Shown: positions 12,940 to 19,716, counted from the first letter of the stretch. The stretch: 22,848 nt of DNA from Apostichopus parvimensis (GCA_000934455.1 KN888039.1:4166-27013), one strand, 5' to 3'. The notes: generated by a model from the letters alone, not told the origin. Translations and numbers: made by a program.

Positions 12940-15900
12940 AGAAAAAGAAAGGAGAAAAATTAGTAAATTTGTTACTTGTTCATTCCTTCATATTTATATA
13001 TTATGAACTGAAACAAAATGTTTTAGCTTTGTTTATTACTGTTACAATTTGTTTCATTTTGTCACATGAGTATAAATGTTATAATGCTGCAGTTACTCTG
13101 TAATGAGCCATGCAAATGTTACTATAGGACACATTTAATACCCTGCCATGTTGTTGTGTTAGTGTGGTGTTAATTGTACAGGGCTTTACAGGATTCGTTA
13201 CATTGTGAAAGATATACTAACAGAATTTTTTTTATCATGTTAACAAGAATGTAAACTGATCATGTAATACTTGGGAGCGTTTACATTTGGCTATTCCTCT
13301 TTGTTAGTCGGGTGTTATTGTACAAGTCTTTAGAGGTACCCTCACATCATGTCAGATATCTAGGAGCTTAAGAGCTTATGTGAGTTTGACCATATTTTTT
13401 TTTTTCTAGCATGTTTGTCGGTTGGTTGATATAAAGGATTAACATTACCCTGGGTACCTAGTAGAACAAAAATGTGCCATGTATTCTTTCATTTCCTTGC
13501 ACAAGAGGAATTTTGACATAAGAAAATAGGTACATGACATTGAATTCATGTTATGTATTGACATGTATAAACTATCCCGATAGTAAAATCAACTCAACAC
13601 AGGTCGATGAGTTTCATTATGGCTTAAAACATTACCCTGTTCAGCCCTGTATTAGCTCTTGCACATAAAGTTCATTTGTATAAAAACCCAAATTCTAGCC
13701 TGCTTCATAAAAAAAAAAATTGCTTCACAGTTTCAAACAGTACTGTTTTGAGAAGATTTTGTACTTTTCAAATTTGATATTGCCACAAATTGGTGATAGT
13801 CAAATTTGGCAGATAAATCTGTCGGGTCAGAGAAGTTTGTGTCCTCTTTATATGTAAATATGTCTTAACATATGAAGATGGCAACGATAACTTTTGAAAG
13901 AGTACTTATGTTCTCCTTGTTTTAGAATTATCATCAGCTGTAAATGAAACACATAAGAAATACATGCAGGATCAAAGCGGTAAGTATTGTCATTTAACAT
14001 AACTATTCTTGTGTCTAACTGCCATCCGCATTGTACTGAGTTTTGAAATAAAACCTTTGTAAACTGTCAAGGATGGATGGACAGACAGACAGACAGATAG
14101 AAAGTGGGACTGATACTTTAAGGTTGGTTTGAATTACTCTTGTAACACCAGTAACCATGTGCATAGAAGGTCAGAACGCTGTTGTAATCTTTGGAAGCAT
14201 ATTGTCGCAAACAAAGTACAACACCATGTCGAGAGACACCTGCTATTGAAAATGAGTACTGACACAAAAGTGTCAAATTAGGTCTTATCTTCATACAATG
14301 GCAAGAACTACCTGGTTAGTGTTGTCAGATGGGAGAGCACTCTAACATACATTTTCAGAAATGTTCCGAAGAACCTTTAACTAATTTTGACCACATAATT
14401 ATCGTTTATACCACACCACAACTGTATTGCATGTTTTGTTCTGGTGTTGTGAAATCAGAGGGACTGATACTCTCATATTGGTTGGAAAATACCTCTCAAC
14501 GGGTCGGAACTCCGGTTTATAATTCTTTCGAAACAATTTTAATTTTTCACATTTTCCATAAATTAATGCAATACCATGTGGAGATACTTCCTATAAAAAC
14601 TTAGTACAGATGCCAAACCATCAAAATTAGGCCTTATATTTGAAAATGGCACAAAAAAGGTTTTTCTTTGCTTTCAGATGGAGAGAATATTCTAACACTT
14701 TCAGAGATACTCTGAGGAAGCCTTTGACAAACTATGAGTGCATTAATGTGCTCTGGGGTCGGGGGGGGGGGAGGGGAGGGGGAATTGTATTAGCTTTTAG
14801 TAGAAGCAATATAATGACATGACAAATATACTGAGATGACATGGCCAAATTAAAACATTCCCAAAATTTGTTATTTTTACATTTTAGTTGTTACAGAATA
14901 CTTCAATTACATGTTATTAGTCATCGTTGCCGGGGCGATGCTAATCCTTCTTGTTGCCACAGGGATGATATATCTAACATGGCGGAGACTCAGAAGAAAA
15001 CGAAGTGATGGTGAGAATCACATTATGTGCTTTGTATGTTATAAACTGTGAAAAACAGAAAAAGTCAACGCATCTGATATAGGTTCCTTTAATACAAACA
15101 AAAGTGTTCGCTTTTGTAACACAATTCAGGATATTGAATCTTGGACTCTAGCAAATCCTTAATCCTTAGAAACATAGAACGGTATAGTACAGATGATTGT
15201 GCAAGAAAACATTTGTGCAAAAAACAAAACCCCAAAAACAAGTGCACACTTTTATGATAACTAATTGATTGTTGTTACTATATCTATGTTCTAAAGGTTA
15301 ACAGCTTCAATTAAAAACCTTTCTGATGGCGGCCCACAGCTGTAAAGGAAACAGTTGTTAATTTGAAGAAAAGGCCCTTGTTATAAAAATTGTTACATAT
15401 TAAGGTATTCCCATGATGAAGACAAGTAGTCTGGAATTGAAGGTGACCCTCTGGTTTGGGTAACCTCCCCCCAGCCCCCCTTCCAGACACACGCACTCTA
15501 CATCCTCTGCTTCTCTACAATGCAGTAGATCCTTCTATGTTTCTGCATATTTGATTAGATTTGGTATCTGATAGAAAATTGTTACTTCTGTTTTGTAATT
15601 CAAATCACCTTTTTTCTCTCATTTGTATTCTTTCTGGACTATAGCTACGTATGCTGATGTCACATTGGTGAACGTTAATAGAATGTCCATGTCAGAGGAA
15701 CCACTCATTTATTCCAGGGGGTTCCCTCTCAAGGAGTAAGTAATTTGTTCACCGTTTCCTTTCCACATCCATGCGTTCAGTTAAGTATGGCCACTCCACA
15801 GATCAAAATGTGGTCAAGCTATGAGGACTTCTTTATCCTCTAAATGGGCAAACTGATCAAGGCTTTAGCCAGAAATTAATCTAGCTGTCCATCGGATGGG

Positions 15901-18119
15901 CAGGCTGACCATGTGGAAAAGTGTTGTAGACAAACAAGGACAATAGCAACAATAAACACACATACATTTTAGCCAGAAAATCTAGTAGAACCCAATGTGG
16001 ACTTTTATTTGATTCTGCTGGAATATGAATTTGGACTCATTTGCAATTCAAAACCTTAAATTACTGTATGCCATCATATTGGGTACACTATCACTATCAC
16101 TAAGGGAAACATTTTGCCATTGGGTTTCTCCCCTTTTTTTTGCCTCTATTAAACTTTAAATTTGACCCTGCAATTGGACCTTGTTTCTTGTAACAAAAGC
16201 CCTGTTGAGGGTCACAGACAGGGCGGTTCTTTTGACATGAGAACTAGATCGTTTATATTACGAGCCTCACATAACAGGGTAGATCATGCGACCATGAGTT
16301 ACCTATAGCTGTGATTAAATTAAACATAGAGTGATATATTCCTTTGTAGTGTTTAATGCCTACAATTTATTGTCGTGGAAGCATTTGTCCACAACTCTTG
16401 GGTTTAATCCCTGGTTAAATACGGTATGAAATGTCATGTAGATTCTGGGTGAATGCATGATACCCCCAAGTAAGATGTGGCAATGTAGGGATCACCACCA
16501 ACTAAGGCCTTCAATAAAATCATCAGCTATTTGAAATGACTGTCAGTATCCCGAAAATGTTTTAAAATGGATAAAGTTTGTTGTATGAAGAACATGACAG
16601 GTACTTCCTTAGGTATATCAGTTTTATCAGGAGTAGTAGTTAAAAAGATTACTAAAGTTTTAGTAAATATGTTATTAAAAAACAATTTGAAGACTAGATG
16701 TAGCTAGGTTAATCATATTTTGACATTTTTCCAACAGTATTGAACCAACCTACGAGGAACCAACCAATGGAGCCGATGGAAGGTAAAGTATACCAACTTT
16801 CATGATGTTAGTTGAGCAATGCATCAAGTTTTTAATGCCTTCAATTGTTGTCATGGAAGCATTTGTCCACAATTCTTGGGTGTAATCCCTGATTAAATAC
16901 AGTATGAAAGGTACTGTAGATTCTGGGTGAATGCATGACACCCCCAGGAAAGATATGGCAATATAGGGATCATCACCAACTAAGGCCTTCAATAAAATCA
17001 TAAGCTATTTGAAATGACTGTCAGTATGCCAATTTTTTTTTTATATAGATACATTTTGTTATGCCTCCTGAGGAACATTACAGGTACTTCCTTAGGTAGA
17101 TCAGTTTTATCAGGAATAGTAGTTAAAAGATTACTAAGGTTTTATTCAATATGTTATTTGAAGACTAGATGTAGCTAGGTTAATCATATATTGAAATTTT
17201 TCCAACAGTACTGAACCAACCTACGAGGAACCAACCAATGGAGCCTATGGAAGGTAAAGTACACCAACTTTCATGATGTTAATTGAGCTATTGTTAGGTA
17301 GATGTGGGATGGGTGGATGTGAGAAGTGTTCTGCTGGATAGATGGGTGGACTATGATGGTGATTGCAGGTGGGGGAGGGGGCATGCTGCATGTAAGTTGA
17401 TGGTTTATTATATGGGGCAAGGAATTGCATGTTCATGTAATTAAAATCGAGCCTGCTTCATTTAGTTAGTATGTAATTTGCATCTTTTGGGGACAGTGTG
17501 AGCATTCTCAAATCTGTAAGCATGGCTCATAAAATATTCACATGGAGATATTGCCAGAATATTTCACACGCATACCACTAACGCTTGTCAGCTCATACCC
17601 AAAGACATGATAAGAAGTTCCAGAGAATTTTTTTAAATTTCAAAATTATCTAATTGATTTTAAGTTGCCTTTTTGTTCAAGCTCCCCTTGTTTGTTTCAT
17701 AAGTAAAAGTTGTGGTATACATTGGCATAGTTTAAGGTTTGGTACTAATCAATAAATGCTAATATATTCAAGGAACAATGGAAATTCACTTTTTCTCTAT
17801 TTTCGTATGTTTTTTTGAATATTTTATAATAAAATAAAAACACAGAAACAAAACAAAACATGAATTTGATTATTGCAAAAACTGATGAAGTATATCTTTT
17901 GGTGTAAAACTAAAAATTTATGTTTCATCTCTTTTGCAAGGATGAAGTGATAATCCACATTATTAATTTGTTTTGTCTTTCCTTCTCAATAGGACACCAG
18001 AGGTACTGTTGAAACCTAAGGAGGTTGGGAATGCTCAGTGGTTTGAAAATCCAACTTACAAGATGGACTTAAACTCATTTAAAAATCCAAAACATACATC
18101 TGAAAATGAATATTCATAG
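6..18119 (+). CDS. Multi-EGF transmembrane receptor, CED-1/Draper/MEGF10-like (5'-partial, 20 exons)
   Basis: Likely a cell-surface engulfment or scavenger-type receptor. The spliced product has 1,347 visible residues. About 28 eight-cysteine laminin-type EGF units fill residues 1-1186, with signatures such as CDHVTG, GxCxC and GxYGxxC. A stalk follows (1187-1204, with an NET glycosylation sequon), then a transmembrane helix (about 1213-1235), the basic WRRLRRKR cluster, and a cytoplasmic tail. Tail motifs are YADV (1248), YSRG (1268), YEEP (1281 and 1296) and NPTY (1325-1328). In the CED-1/Draper/MEGF10 family the NPxY motif recruits CED-6/GULP-type PTB adaptors; that role here is inferred. 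The many EGF units recall MEGF6, but the helix and NPxY tail fit MEGF10/11/PEAR1/Draper better. Every exon junction keeps frame and repeat spacing, so I see no missing exon. The N-terminus is outside the window. A SREC-type scavenger receptor is the main alternative. Confidence 0.88.
159..748 (+). other. Intron 1
   Basis: A gtaagt to cag intron. I see no repeat, element or conserved block in it; the open frame at 199-465 has no EGF pattern. Confidence 0.75.
749..1051 (+). CDS. Exon 2: EGF units 2-4
   Basis: The acceptor is a pyrimidine stretch ending in tttacag. The first codon is completed by the last base of exon 1 and gives Met, but this is an internal residue and not a start. The exon covers the rest of unit 2 (CDCENTLSC), unit 3 and half of unit 4, stopping within CDHVTG. 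The donor gttggt is weak; it is supported because VTG continues directly into NCTC in exon 3. Phase 1-1, 303 nt. Confidence 0.88.
1052..1518 (+). other. Intron 2
   Basis: This intron interrupts EGF unit 4. The only notable content is a G-run at 1244-1253 followed by shorter G-runs to 1262; nothing else is recognised. Confidence 0.75.
1519..1707 (+). CDS. Exon 3: EGF units 4-5
   Basis: The acceptor is ttcaacag and the donor gtgagc, phase 1-1, 189 nt. It begins NCTCVPGWQG, completing unit 4, and contains unit 5 (TTGFYGNNC to QNEC). The intron before it interrupts an EGF unit at VTG|NC instead of lying between units. Confidence 0.88.
1708..2867 (+). other. Intron 3
   Basis: An AT-rich intron of 1.16 kb. 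Apart from the 48-bp tandem duplication listed separately, I recognise nothing. Confidence 0.75.
2387..2482 (+). repeat. 48-bp tandem duplication in intron 3
   Basis: Copies at 2387-2434 and 2435-2482 both end in the block tgtaactatgttggatat and share gcattctag/tcattctag and an AT-rich middle. They are diverged by several substitutions. Confidence 0.6.
2868..2996 (+). CDS. Exon 4: single EGF unit 6
   Basis: The acceptor is ccgttgcag and the donor gtgggt, phase 1-1, 129 nt (43 codons). It encodes one unit, FFGKECVHVC to CDSIC. Being one symmetric EGF unit, it is a natural cassette whose skipping would remove exactly one repeat. Confidence 0.88.
2997..3386 (+). other. Intron 4
   Basis: A gtgggt to aag intron with no recognised element. 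Confidence 0.7.
3387..3641 (+). CDS. Exon 5: EGF units 7-8
   Basis: The acceptor is atgtaaag and the donor gtatat, phase 1-1, 255 nt. It encodes SFGVGCNVTC to CEFAC (unit 7) and SYGRDC to CQLPC (unit 8), with cysteine spacing intact in both units. Confidence 0.9.
3642..3913 (+). other. Intron 5
   Basis: A gtatat to cag intron of 272 bp with nothing recognised. Confidence 0.7.
3914..4135 (+). CDS. Exon 6: EGF units 9-10
   Basis: The acceptor is aaccaacag, phase 1-1, 222 nt. It encodes unit 9 (DSYGLGC to CGDPC) and most of unit 10, ending CECLPG. The donor gttttatg is poor, but ECLPG joins FLGSDC of exon 7 to rebuild an ordinary EGF C-terminus, which supports this junction. Confidence 0.82.
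4136..4646 (+). other. Intron 6
   Basis: This intron interrupts EGF unit 10. It has a weak donor (gtttta) and an A-run near 4159-4168. Nothing else is recognised. Confidence 0.7.
4647..4943 (+). CDS. Exon 7: EGF units 10-12
   Basis: The acceptor is ttctcattag and the donor gtgagt, phase 1-1, 297 nt. It completes unit 10 (FLGSDCTEIC), then encodes unit 11 (DGFYGQNC to CERAC) and unit 12 (QGFYGNQC to CSRPC). Confidence 0.9.
4944..5357 (+). other. Intron 7
   Basis: A gtgagt to aag intron with no recognised element. Confidence 0.7.
5358..5480 (+). CDS. Exon 8: single EGF unit 13
   Basis: The acceptor is tctttaaag and the donor gtaaat, phase 1-1, 123 nt (41 codons). It encodes one compact unit, MFGMNC to CSAVC. 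The loop between C4 and C5 is one residue shorter than usual (CQHGRC). It is a second single-unit symmetric cassette. Confidence 0.88.
5481..5892 (+). other. Intron 8
   Basis: A gtaaat to cag intron with no transposon seen; the word taggcctat lies near 5832. Confidence 0.7.
5893..6153 (+). CDS. Exon 9: EGF units 14-15
   Basis: The acceptor is cattgtcag and the donor gtaaag, phase 1-1, 261 nt. It encodes KTFGPEC to CKEMC (unit 14) and SGFYGDDC to CSEAC (unit 15). Both contain CQNGGSCHH, so this pair may be an internal duplication. Confidence 0.9.
6170..6545 (+). mobile_element. TTAA-flanked MITE, copy 1
   Basis: The element body is 6174-6541, with TTAA at 6170-6173 and 6542-6545. The left end AGGCTCCATTGAAGACTC (6174-6191) and the right end GAGTCTTCACACCCT (6527-6541) form imperfect terminal inverted repeats sharing TGAAGACTC. 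It has no coding capacity. A near copy lies at 9533-9900. TTAA target sites are typical of piggyBac-like elements; the superfamily assignment is inference. Confidence 0.75.
6652..6915 (+). mobile_element. hAT-like MITE with candidate 8-bp target duplication
   Basis: Terminal inverted repeats are TACTGTTACACCGAT (6660-6674) and ATCTGTGCAACACTA (6893-6907), whose reverse complement TAGTGTTGCACAGAT matches at most positions. Flanks TTTAGAAG (6652-6659) and TTTACAAC (6908-6915) match at six of eight bases, fitting the 8-bp hAT target duplication after decay. The interior is rich in TATCGG words, including the palindrome TATCGGCCGATA, as seen in animal hAT MITEs. It is non-coding and 248 bp long. 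Confidence 0.65.
7613..7634. repeat. Perfect 10-bp inverted repeat with 2-nt spacer
   Basis: GCTAAATGAC, then AA, then GTCATTTAGC. It lies directly upstream of, and overlaps by two bases, the hammerhead-like motif. Confidence 0.85.
7633..7671 (+). ncRNA. Degenerate hammerhead-ribozyme-like motif (Penelope-type)
   Basis: The fold can be drawn as a type I hammerhead. Stem I is GCCT (7633-7636) with AGGC (7668-7671). The core block is TTGAAGA (7637-7643). Stem II is GATCCT (7645-7650) with AGGATC (7654-7659), loop GCC. GAA is at 7660-7662, minimal stem III is AC/GT at 7663-7666, and C17 is 7667. It deviates at C3 (T instead of C) and has one extra A at 7644, so it is probably inactive. Such minimal-stem-III hammerheads are known from Penelope-like retroelements. 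Confidence 0.5.
7787..8296 (+). CDS. Exon 10: EGF units 16-19 in one long exon
   Basis: The acceptor is cttcttctag and the donor gtaatt, phase 1-1, 510 nt. It encodes four complete units without an intron (LFGLGC through CRDRC), where most exons here carry one to two and a half units. The open frame continues past the donor to 8402, but that tail (NSGNIKRKPY onward) loses the cysteine pattern and is intronic. Confidence 0.9.
8297..9075 (+). other. Intron 10
   Basis: A gtaatt to cag intron. I see no element or conserved block. Confidence 0.75.
9076..9336 (+). CDS. Exon 11: EGF units 20-21
   Basis: The acceptor is atttacag and the donor gtacgt, phase 1-1, 261 nt. It encodes GYYGQDC to CDAPC (unit 20) and EGYYGDTC to CQIRC (unit 21). 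Confidence 0.9.
9337..10555 (+). other. Intron 11
   Basis: It contains the second TTAA MITE (listed separately). The remaining AT-rich sequence from 9901 to 10555 shows nothing recognisable. Confidence 0.75.
9533..9900 (+). mobile_element. TTAA-flanked MITE, copy 2
   Basis: The body is 9537-9896 between TTAA at 9533-9536 and 9897-9900. Ends AGGCATTGAAGACTC (9537-9551) and GAGTCTTCACATCCT (9882-9896) form 15-bp inverted repeats with 12 matches. The interior closely follows copy 1 in the same orientation, for example the shared blocks atctttaaaaagttaac and gggatcgatggtggtgtc. Confidence 0.8.
10556..10873 (+). CDS. Exon 12: EGF units 22-24 (start)
   Basis: The acceptor is cctgtccag and the donor gtgagt, phase 1-1, 318 nt. 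It encodes units 22 and 23 and the first half of unit 24. Unit 24 is unusual: CLCSSCHHITG has only two residues between the fourth and fifth cysteines. The exon ends within HHITG, the same position in a unit as the end of exon 2. Confidence 0.88.
10874..11502 (+). other. Intron 12
   Basis: A gtgagt to tag intron interrupting EGF unit 24. About three quarters of it is the 87-bp minisatellite. Confidence 0.8.
10921..11400 (+). repeat. 87-bp minisatellite in intron 12
   Basis: About 5.5 copies with an exact period. The anchor word tattg (tgttg in the last copy) occurs at 10947, 11034, 11121, 11208, 11295 and 11382. Alternate copies share variants (attccagccata against attcaagttata), giving a 174-bp higher-order pattern. 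Each unit holds three related sub-blocks beginning agcatgtg, agcatatg and agcatgtg. Confidence 0.9.
11503..11688 (+). CDS. Exon 13: EGF units 24-25
   Basis: The acceptor is tcacattag and the donor gtactg, phase 1-1, 186 nt. It completes unit 24 (ICECPPGRRG) and encodes unit 25 (GTFGSAC to CSEHC). Confidence 0.88.
11689..12239 (+). other. Intron 13
   Basis: A gtactg to cag intron, AT-rich, with no recognised element. Confidence 0.7.
12240..12590 (+). CDS. Exon 14: last EGF units 26-28
   Basis: The acceptor is tttcctgcag and the donor gtaagt, phase 1-1, 351 nt. Unit 26 is normal. Unit 27 departs from the pattern: after SC it reads RGQSGDCPRHVWGDKC, so the CxC pair is widened to Cx6C. Unit 28 is shortened (CLCEHGGIC to DGYAGDLC) and closes the array. 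Confidence 0.88.
12591..13925 (+). other. Intron 14
   Basis: A 1.3-kb AT-rich intron with a run of 29 A at 12909-12937. Weakly similar stretches near 13155 and 13302 may be a decayed duplication. No coding or transposon ends are recognised. Confidence 0.7.
13926..13979 (+). CDS. Exon 15: extracellular stalk (18 codons)
   Basis: This micro-exon has acceptor ccttgttttag and donor gtaagt, phase 1-1, 54 nt. It encodes LSSAVNETHKKYMQDQ, which has no cysteines and one N-glycosylation sequon (NET). It is too short for standard ORF tracks. Support comes from strong splice sites, matching phase and its position between the array and the membrane helix. Confidence 0.8.
14100..14755 (+). repeat. Diverged ~350-bp tandem duplication in intron 15
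   Basis: Shared words recur at a constant offset: gggactgatact at 14106 and 14460, accatgt at 14223 and 14573, aaattagg at 14275 and 14624, cagatgg at 14326 and 14675. Offsets are 349-354. Both copies are non-coding and well diverged. Confidence 0.6.
14755..14782 (+). other. Candidate G-quadruplex in intron 15
   Basis: GGGG, TC, eleven G, A, GGGG, A, GGGGG: at least four runs of four or more G with loops of 1-2 nt, on the coding strand. Confidence 0.6.
14888..15010 (+). CDS. Exon 16: transmembrane helix and stop-transfer
   Basis: The acceptor is acattttag and the donor gtgaga, phase 1-1, 123 nt. After VVTEYFNY it encodes a helix of about 23 residues (MLLVIVAGAMLILLVATGMI, then YLT), followed by WRRLRRKR, giving type I orientation by the positive-inside rule. 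A second in-frame acceptor (ttacag) lies 9 nt downstream at 14895-14896 and would remove VVT. Confidence 0.9.
15011..15644 (+). other. Intron 16
   Basis: A gtgaga to tag intron with no recognised element. Confidence 0.7.
15645..15735 (+). CDS. Exon 17: cytoplasmic tail, YADV and YSRG tyrosines
   Basis: The acceptor is ggactatag and the donor gtaagt, entering in phase 1 and leaving in phase 2, 91 nt. It encodes TYADVTLVNVNRMSMSEE followed by PLIYSRGFPLK. Tyr1248 lies in a YxxV context and Tyr1268 in YSRG. No canonical ITAM (two YxxL/I at 6-12 spacing) is present. Confidence 0.85.
15736..16737 (+). other. Intron 17
   Basis: A gtaagt to cag intron. Its 3' part (from 16352) belongs to the first unit of the exon-containing tandem duplication; the rest is unremarkable. 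Confidence 0.75.
16738..16782 (+). CDS. Exon 18: tail micro-exon, first PTYEEP copy
   Basis: The acceptor is tttccaacag and the donor gtaaag, phase 2-2, 45 nt. It encodes IEPTYEEPTNGADG. It is the first of two nearly identical exons; the YEEP tyrosine is residue 1281. Confidence 0.82.
17209..17253 (+). CDS. Exon 19: tail micro-exon, second PTYEEP copy
   Basis: It has the same acceptor and donor as exon 18, phase 2-2, 45 nt. It encodes TEPTYEEPTNGAYG and differs from exon 18 at two bases, both changing amino acids (Ile to Thr, Asp to Tyr). Exon 17, 18 or 19 can each join exon 20 in frame, so inclusion of neither, one or both copies is possible. Confidence 0.82.
17254..17992 (+). other. Intron 19
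   Basis: A gtaaag to tag intron. The first 35 bases belong to the duplicated unit; the remainder is AT-rich with nothing recognised. Confidence 0.7.
17993..18119 (+). CDS. Exon 20: C-terminus with NPTY motif and stop
   Basis: The acceptor is cttctcaatag. It enters in phase 2 and encodes TPEVLLKPKEVGNAQWFENP followed by TYKMDLNSFKNP and a short end, NEYS, before tag. NPTY (1325-1328) matches the NPxY PTB-binding motif of the CED-1/Draper/MEGF10 family. A second NP (NPKH) lacks the tyrosine. Confidence 0.9.
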
Positions 18120-18460
18120 ATTTAGAATTGGTCATGGCTTGTCATACAAAAGTTTTTCCATGTTTAATATTCCGATAAAACAGTGATATAGACATTGCAA
18201 CCACTGTAACCTTCAAAGAGAATAGGGTAGAATAGAGGTAAACCTTTCATGTGTTTTTAGCATTTATTTAGTGGTTAAGAAGTCAACTTGGTTTATTAAT
18301 GAAAAATTTTAAATTTTAAAAACAAAGTAAAGATTCTACAGTACTAATATAAATGTCAATATATATTTATATTATTTTTACCTCGTTTATAGAATGATTA
18401 GTTCTTGACTTAGTAGTGCAATTAATTAAAGATTTAATAAAAGAAAAATGCAATTCATAC
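18120..18460 (+). other. Probable 3' UTR with candidate poly(A) signals
   Basis: AT-rich sequence follows the stop. ATTAAA at 18425-18430 and AATAAA at 18436-18441 are the first plausible polyadenylation signals, which would put cleavage near 18450-18465. The true end cannot be seen from sequence alone. Confidence 0.4.
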
Positions 18461-19572
18461 AAATTAATTTCATGTCAAAATAGTAATTAACAAATATAAC
18501 ATCAAATAATAGTCAATTCTTTAAGTTACTAGAATAACAGATGATAATGAAAATGTCACTTATTTCATGTTTTTACTTTTAGATATCAACTTGTTTTAGT
18601 TTACCGTCCGAATTTGTCAGTTAAATGTTTATAATGATTGATTACTGTCTAAGCTCGTTGATTTCAACGAAATATGTGTTGCAAAACTGATATTTTTCAT
18701 ATTTTCTAGCCTATTATTTGTTAGGGAGGGTGGTAGTTACTTTATATTTCTTATAGATTAGTTGTTACGTGTAGCAGTCACAGTATTATTGAGCAGTATT
18801 CCAGGGGCAAGTTAATTTAAACTGGGACTATTTAGTAGGCCTACTTTTTATCAGTACTACCACCCCACTGTTTTAAAACGGATATTTGTCTCCTGTTTTT
18901 TTTTTTTTTTTTTTAAGGCATTCTCTTGTTCTCAGATATGATATAAATCACTTGTCAGTTTCTTGTAGTTGCCATGGTAGCATATATTTGATATGTTTAA
19001 TATCTTGCATTGTACTTTACAAACGATGGTTGTTGGATTACTGACAGTAGATTTGGAAGGCATGATTCTTTATGGACGGGCTGTGGAGTCTTTGAATACC
19101 ACTCTCCAAGTAGGGGTGAGTGTGGGGGGTGGTCTCGGTGCCCTCAGAAAATAATGCAATGTTAAGGGGCACATGGTACACTCTCGGGCAAATTTAGACT
19201 AGGTCTATCGGTAGATCGAAGTGCAATGTTGTACTGTTAAATACTTTTCAATTGAGCAGTCTGGAAGAAGCCAGACAGCCGCTGTATTAATTTTGAAAAT
19301 GGAAAGGAAAAAAAACTATTTTTGTCAGTACTAATGATTTAACAAACCTCTTTTCACACATTTTGTTTTTCTATGAATGTTGCAAGTCCACATCAGAAAA
19401 CGATAAATTTGTCTAGGATTTCTGCAAAATCTTTCATATTGTTGTTCTGTTTCGTCCAATTACATTAAAGCAAGTACGCACTAGCGGTAGAATGATAACC
19501 TTCAAATGAGGTTCTGAAATTATTGGATCATGGGCAGTCGCATAGCAAGCCTTTAAGGTGTGAAGAAAGAGA
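18461..19572. other. Intergenic or distal UTR, no gene seen
   Basis: AT-rich sequence with a T19 run at 18896-18914 and the word taggcctac near 18837. I find no coding pattern. Confidence 0.6.
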
Positions 19573-19610
19573 GGGGGGGGGGGGGGGGAGGGAGGGGGGG
19601 GGGGGGGGGG
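19573..19610 (+). repeat. Long G-runs (G16 and G17)
   Basis: G16, A, GGG, A, G17. This is low complexity, a G-quadruplex candidate and an error-prone stretch for sequencing. Confidence 0.8.
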
Positions 19611-19716
19611 TAATAAGCTAAAAACACTGACCCCATTAGAGAGTTAGTGAATTTAATTTCATTAACGCTTGCATTGAAATGAATTTTCATGACACCGTAT
19701 AGGCTCTACCCTCTGC

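Larger units (their letters stand above)
13980..14887 (+). other. Intron 15
   Basis: It contains a short GGAT/CAGA microsatellite (14071-14100), a diverged ~350-bp tandem duplication and a G-rich block, listed separately. Confidence 0.75.
16352..17288 (+). repeat. Tandem duplication carrying exons 18 and 19
   Basis: Unit 1 is 16352-16817 and unit 2 is 16831-17288. Both begin tttaatgcc, share gcatttgtccacaa, gattctgggtgaatgcatga, aaggccttcaataaaatcat and gactagatgtagctaggt, then the 45-nt exon, and end gtaaagta(t/c)accaacttt. The units differ by substitutions and small indels. Confidence 0.92.

Noticed and set aside
13155..13345. Possible ~150-bp decayed duplication in intron 14
   Set aside because: Only the first ~30 bases of each stretch look alike; not enough to support without alignment.
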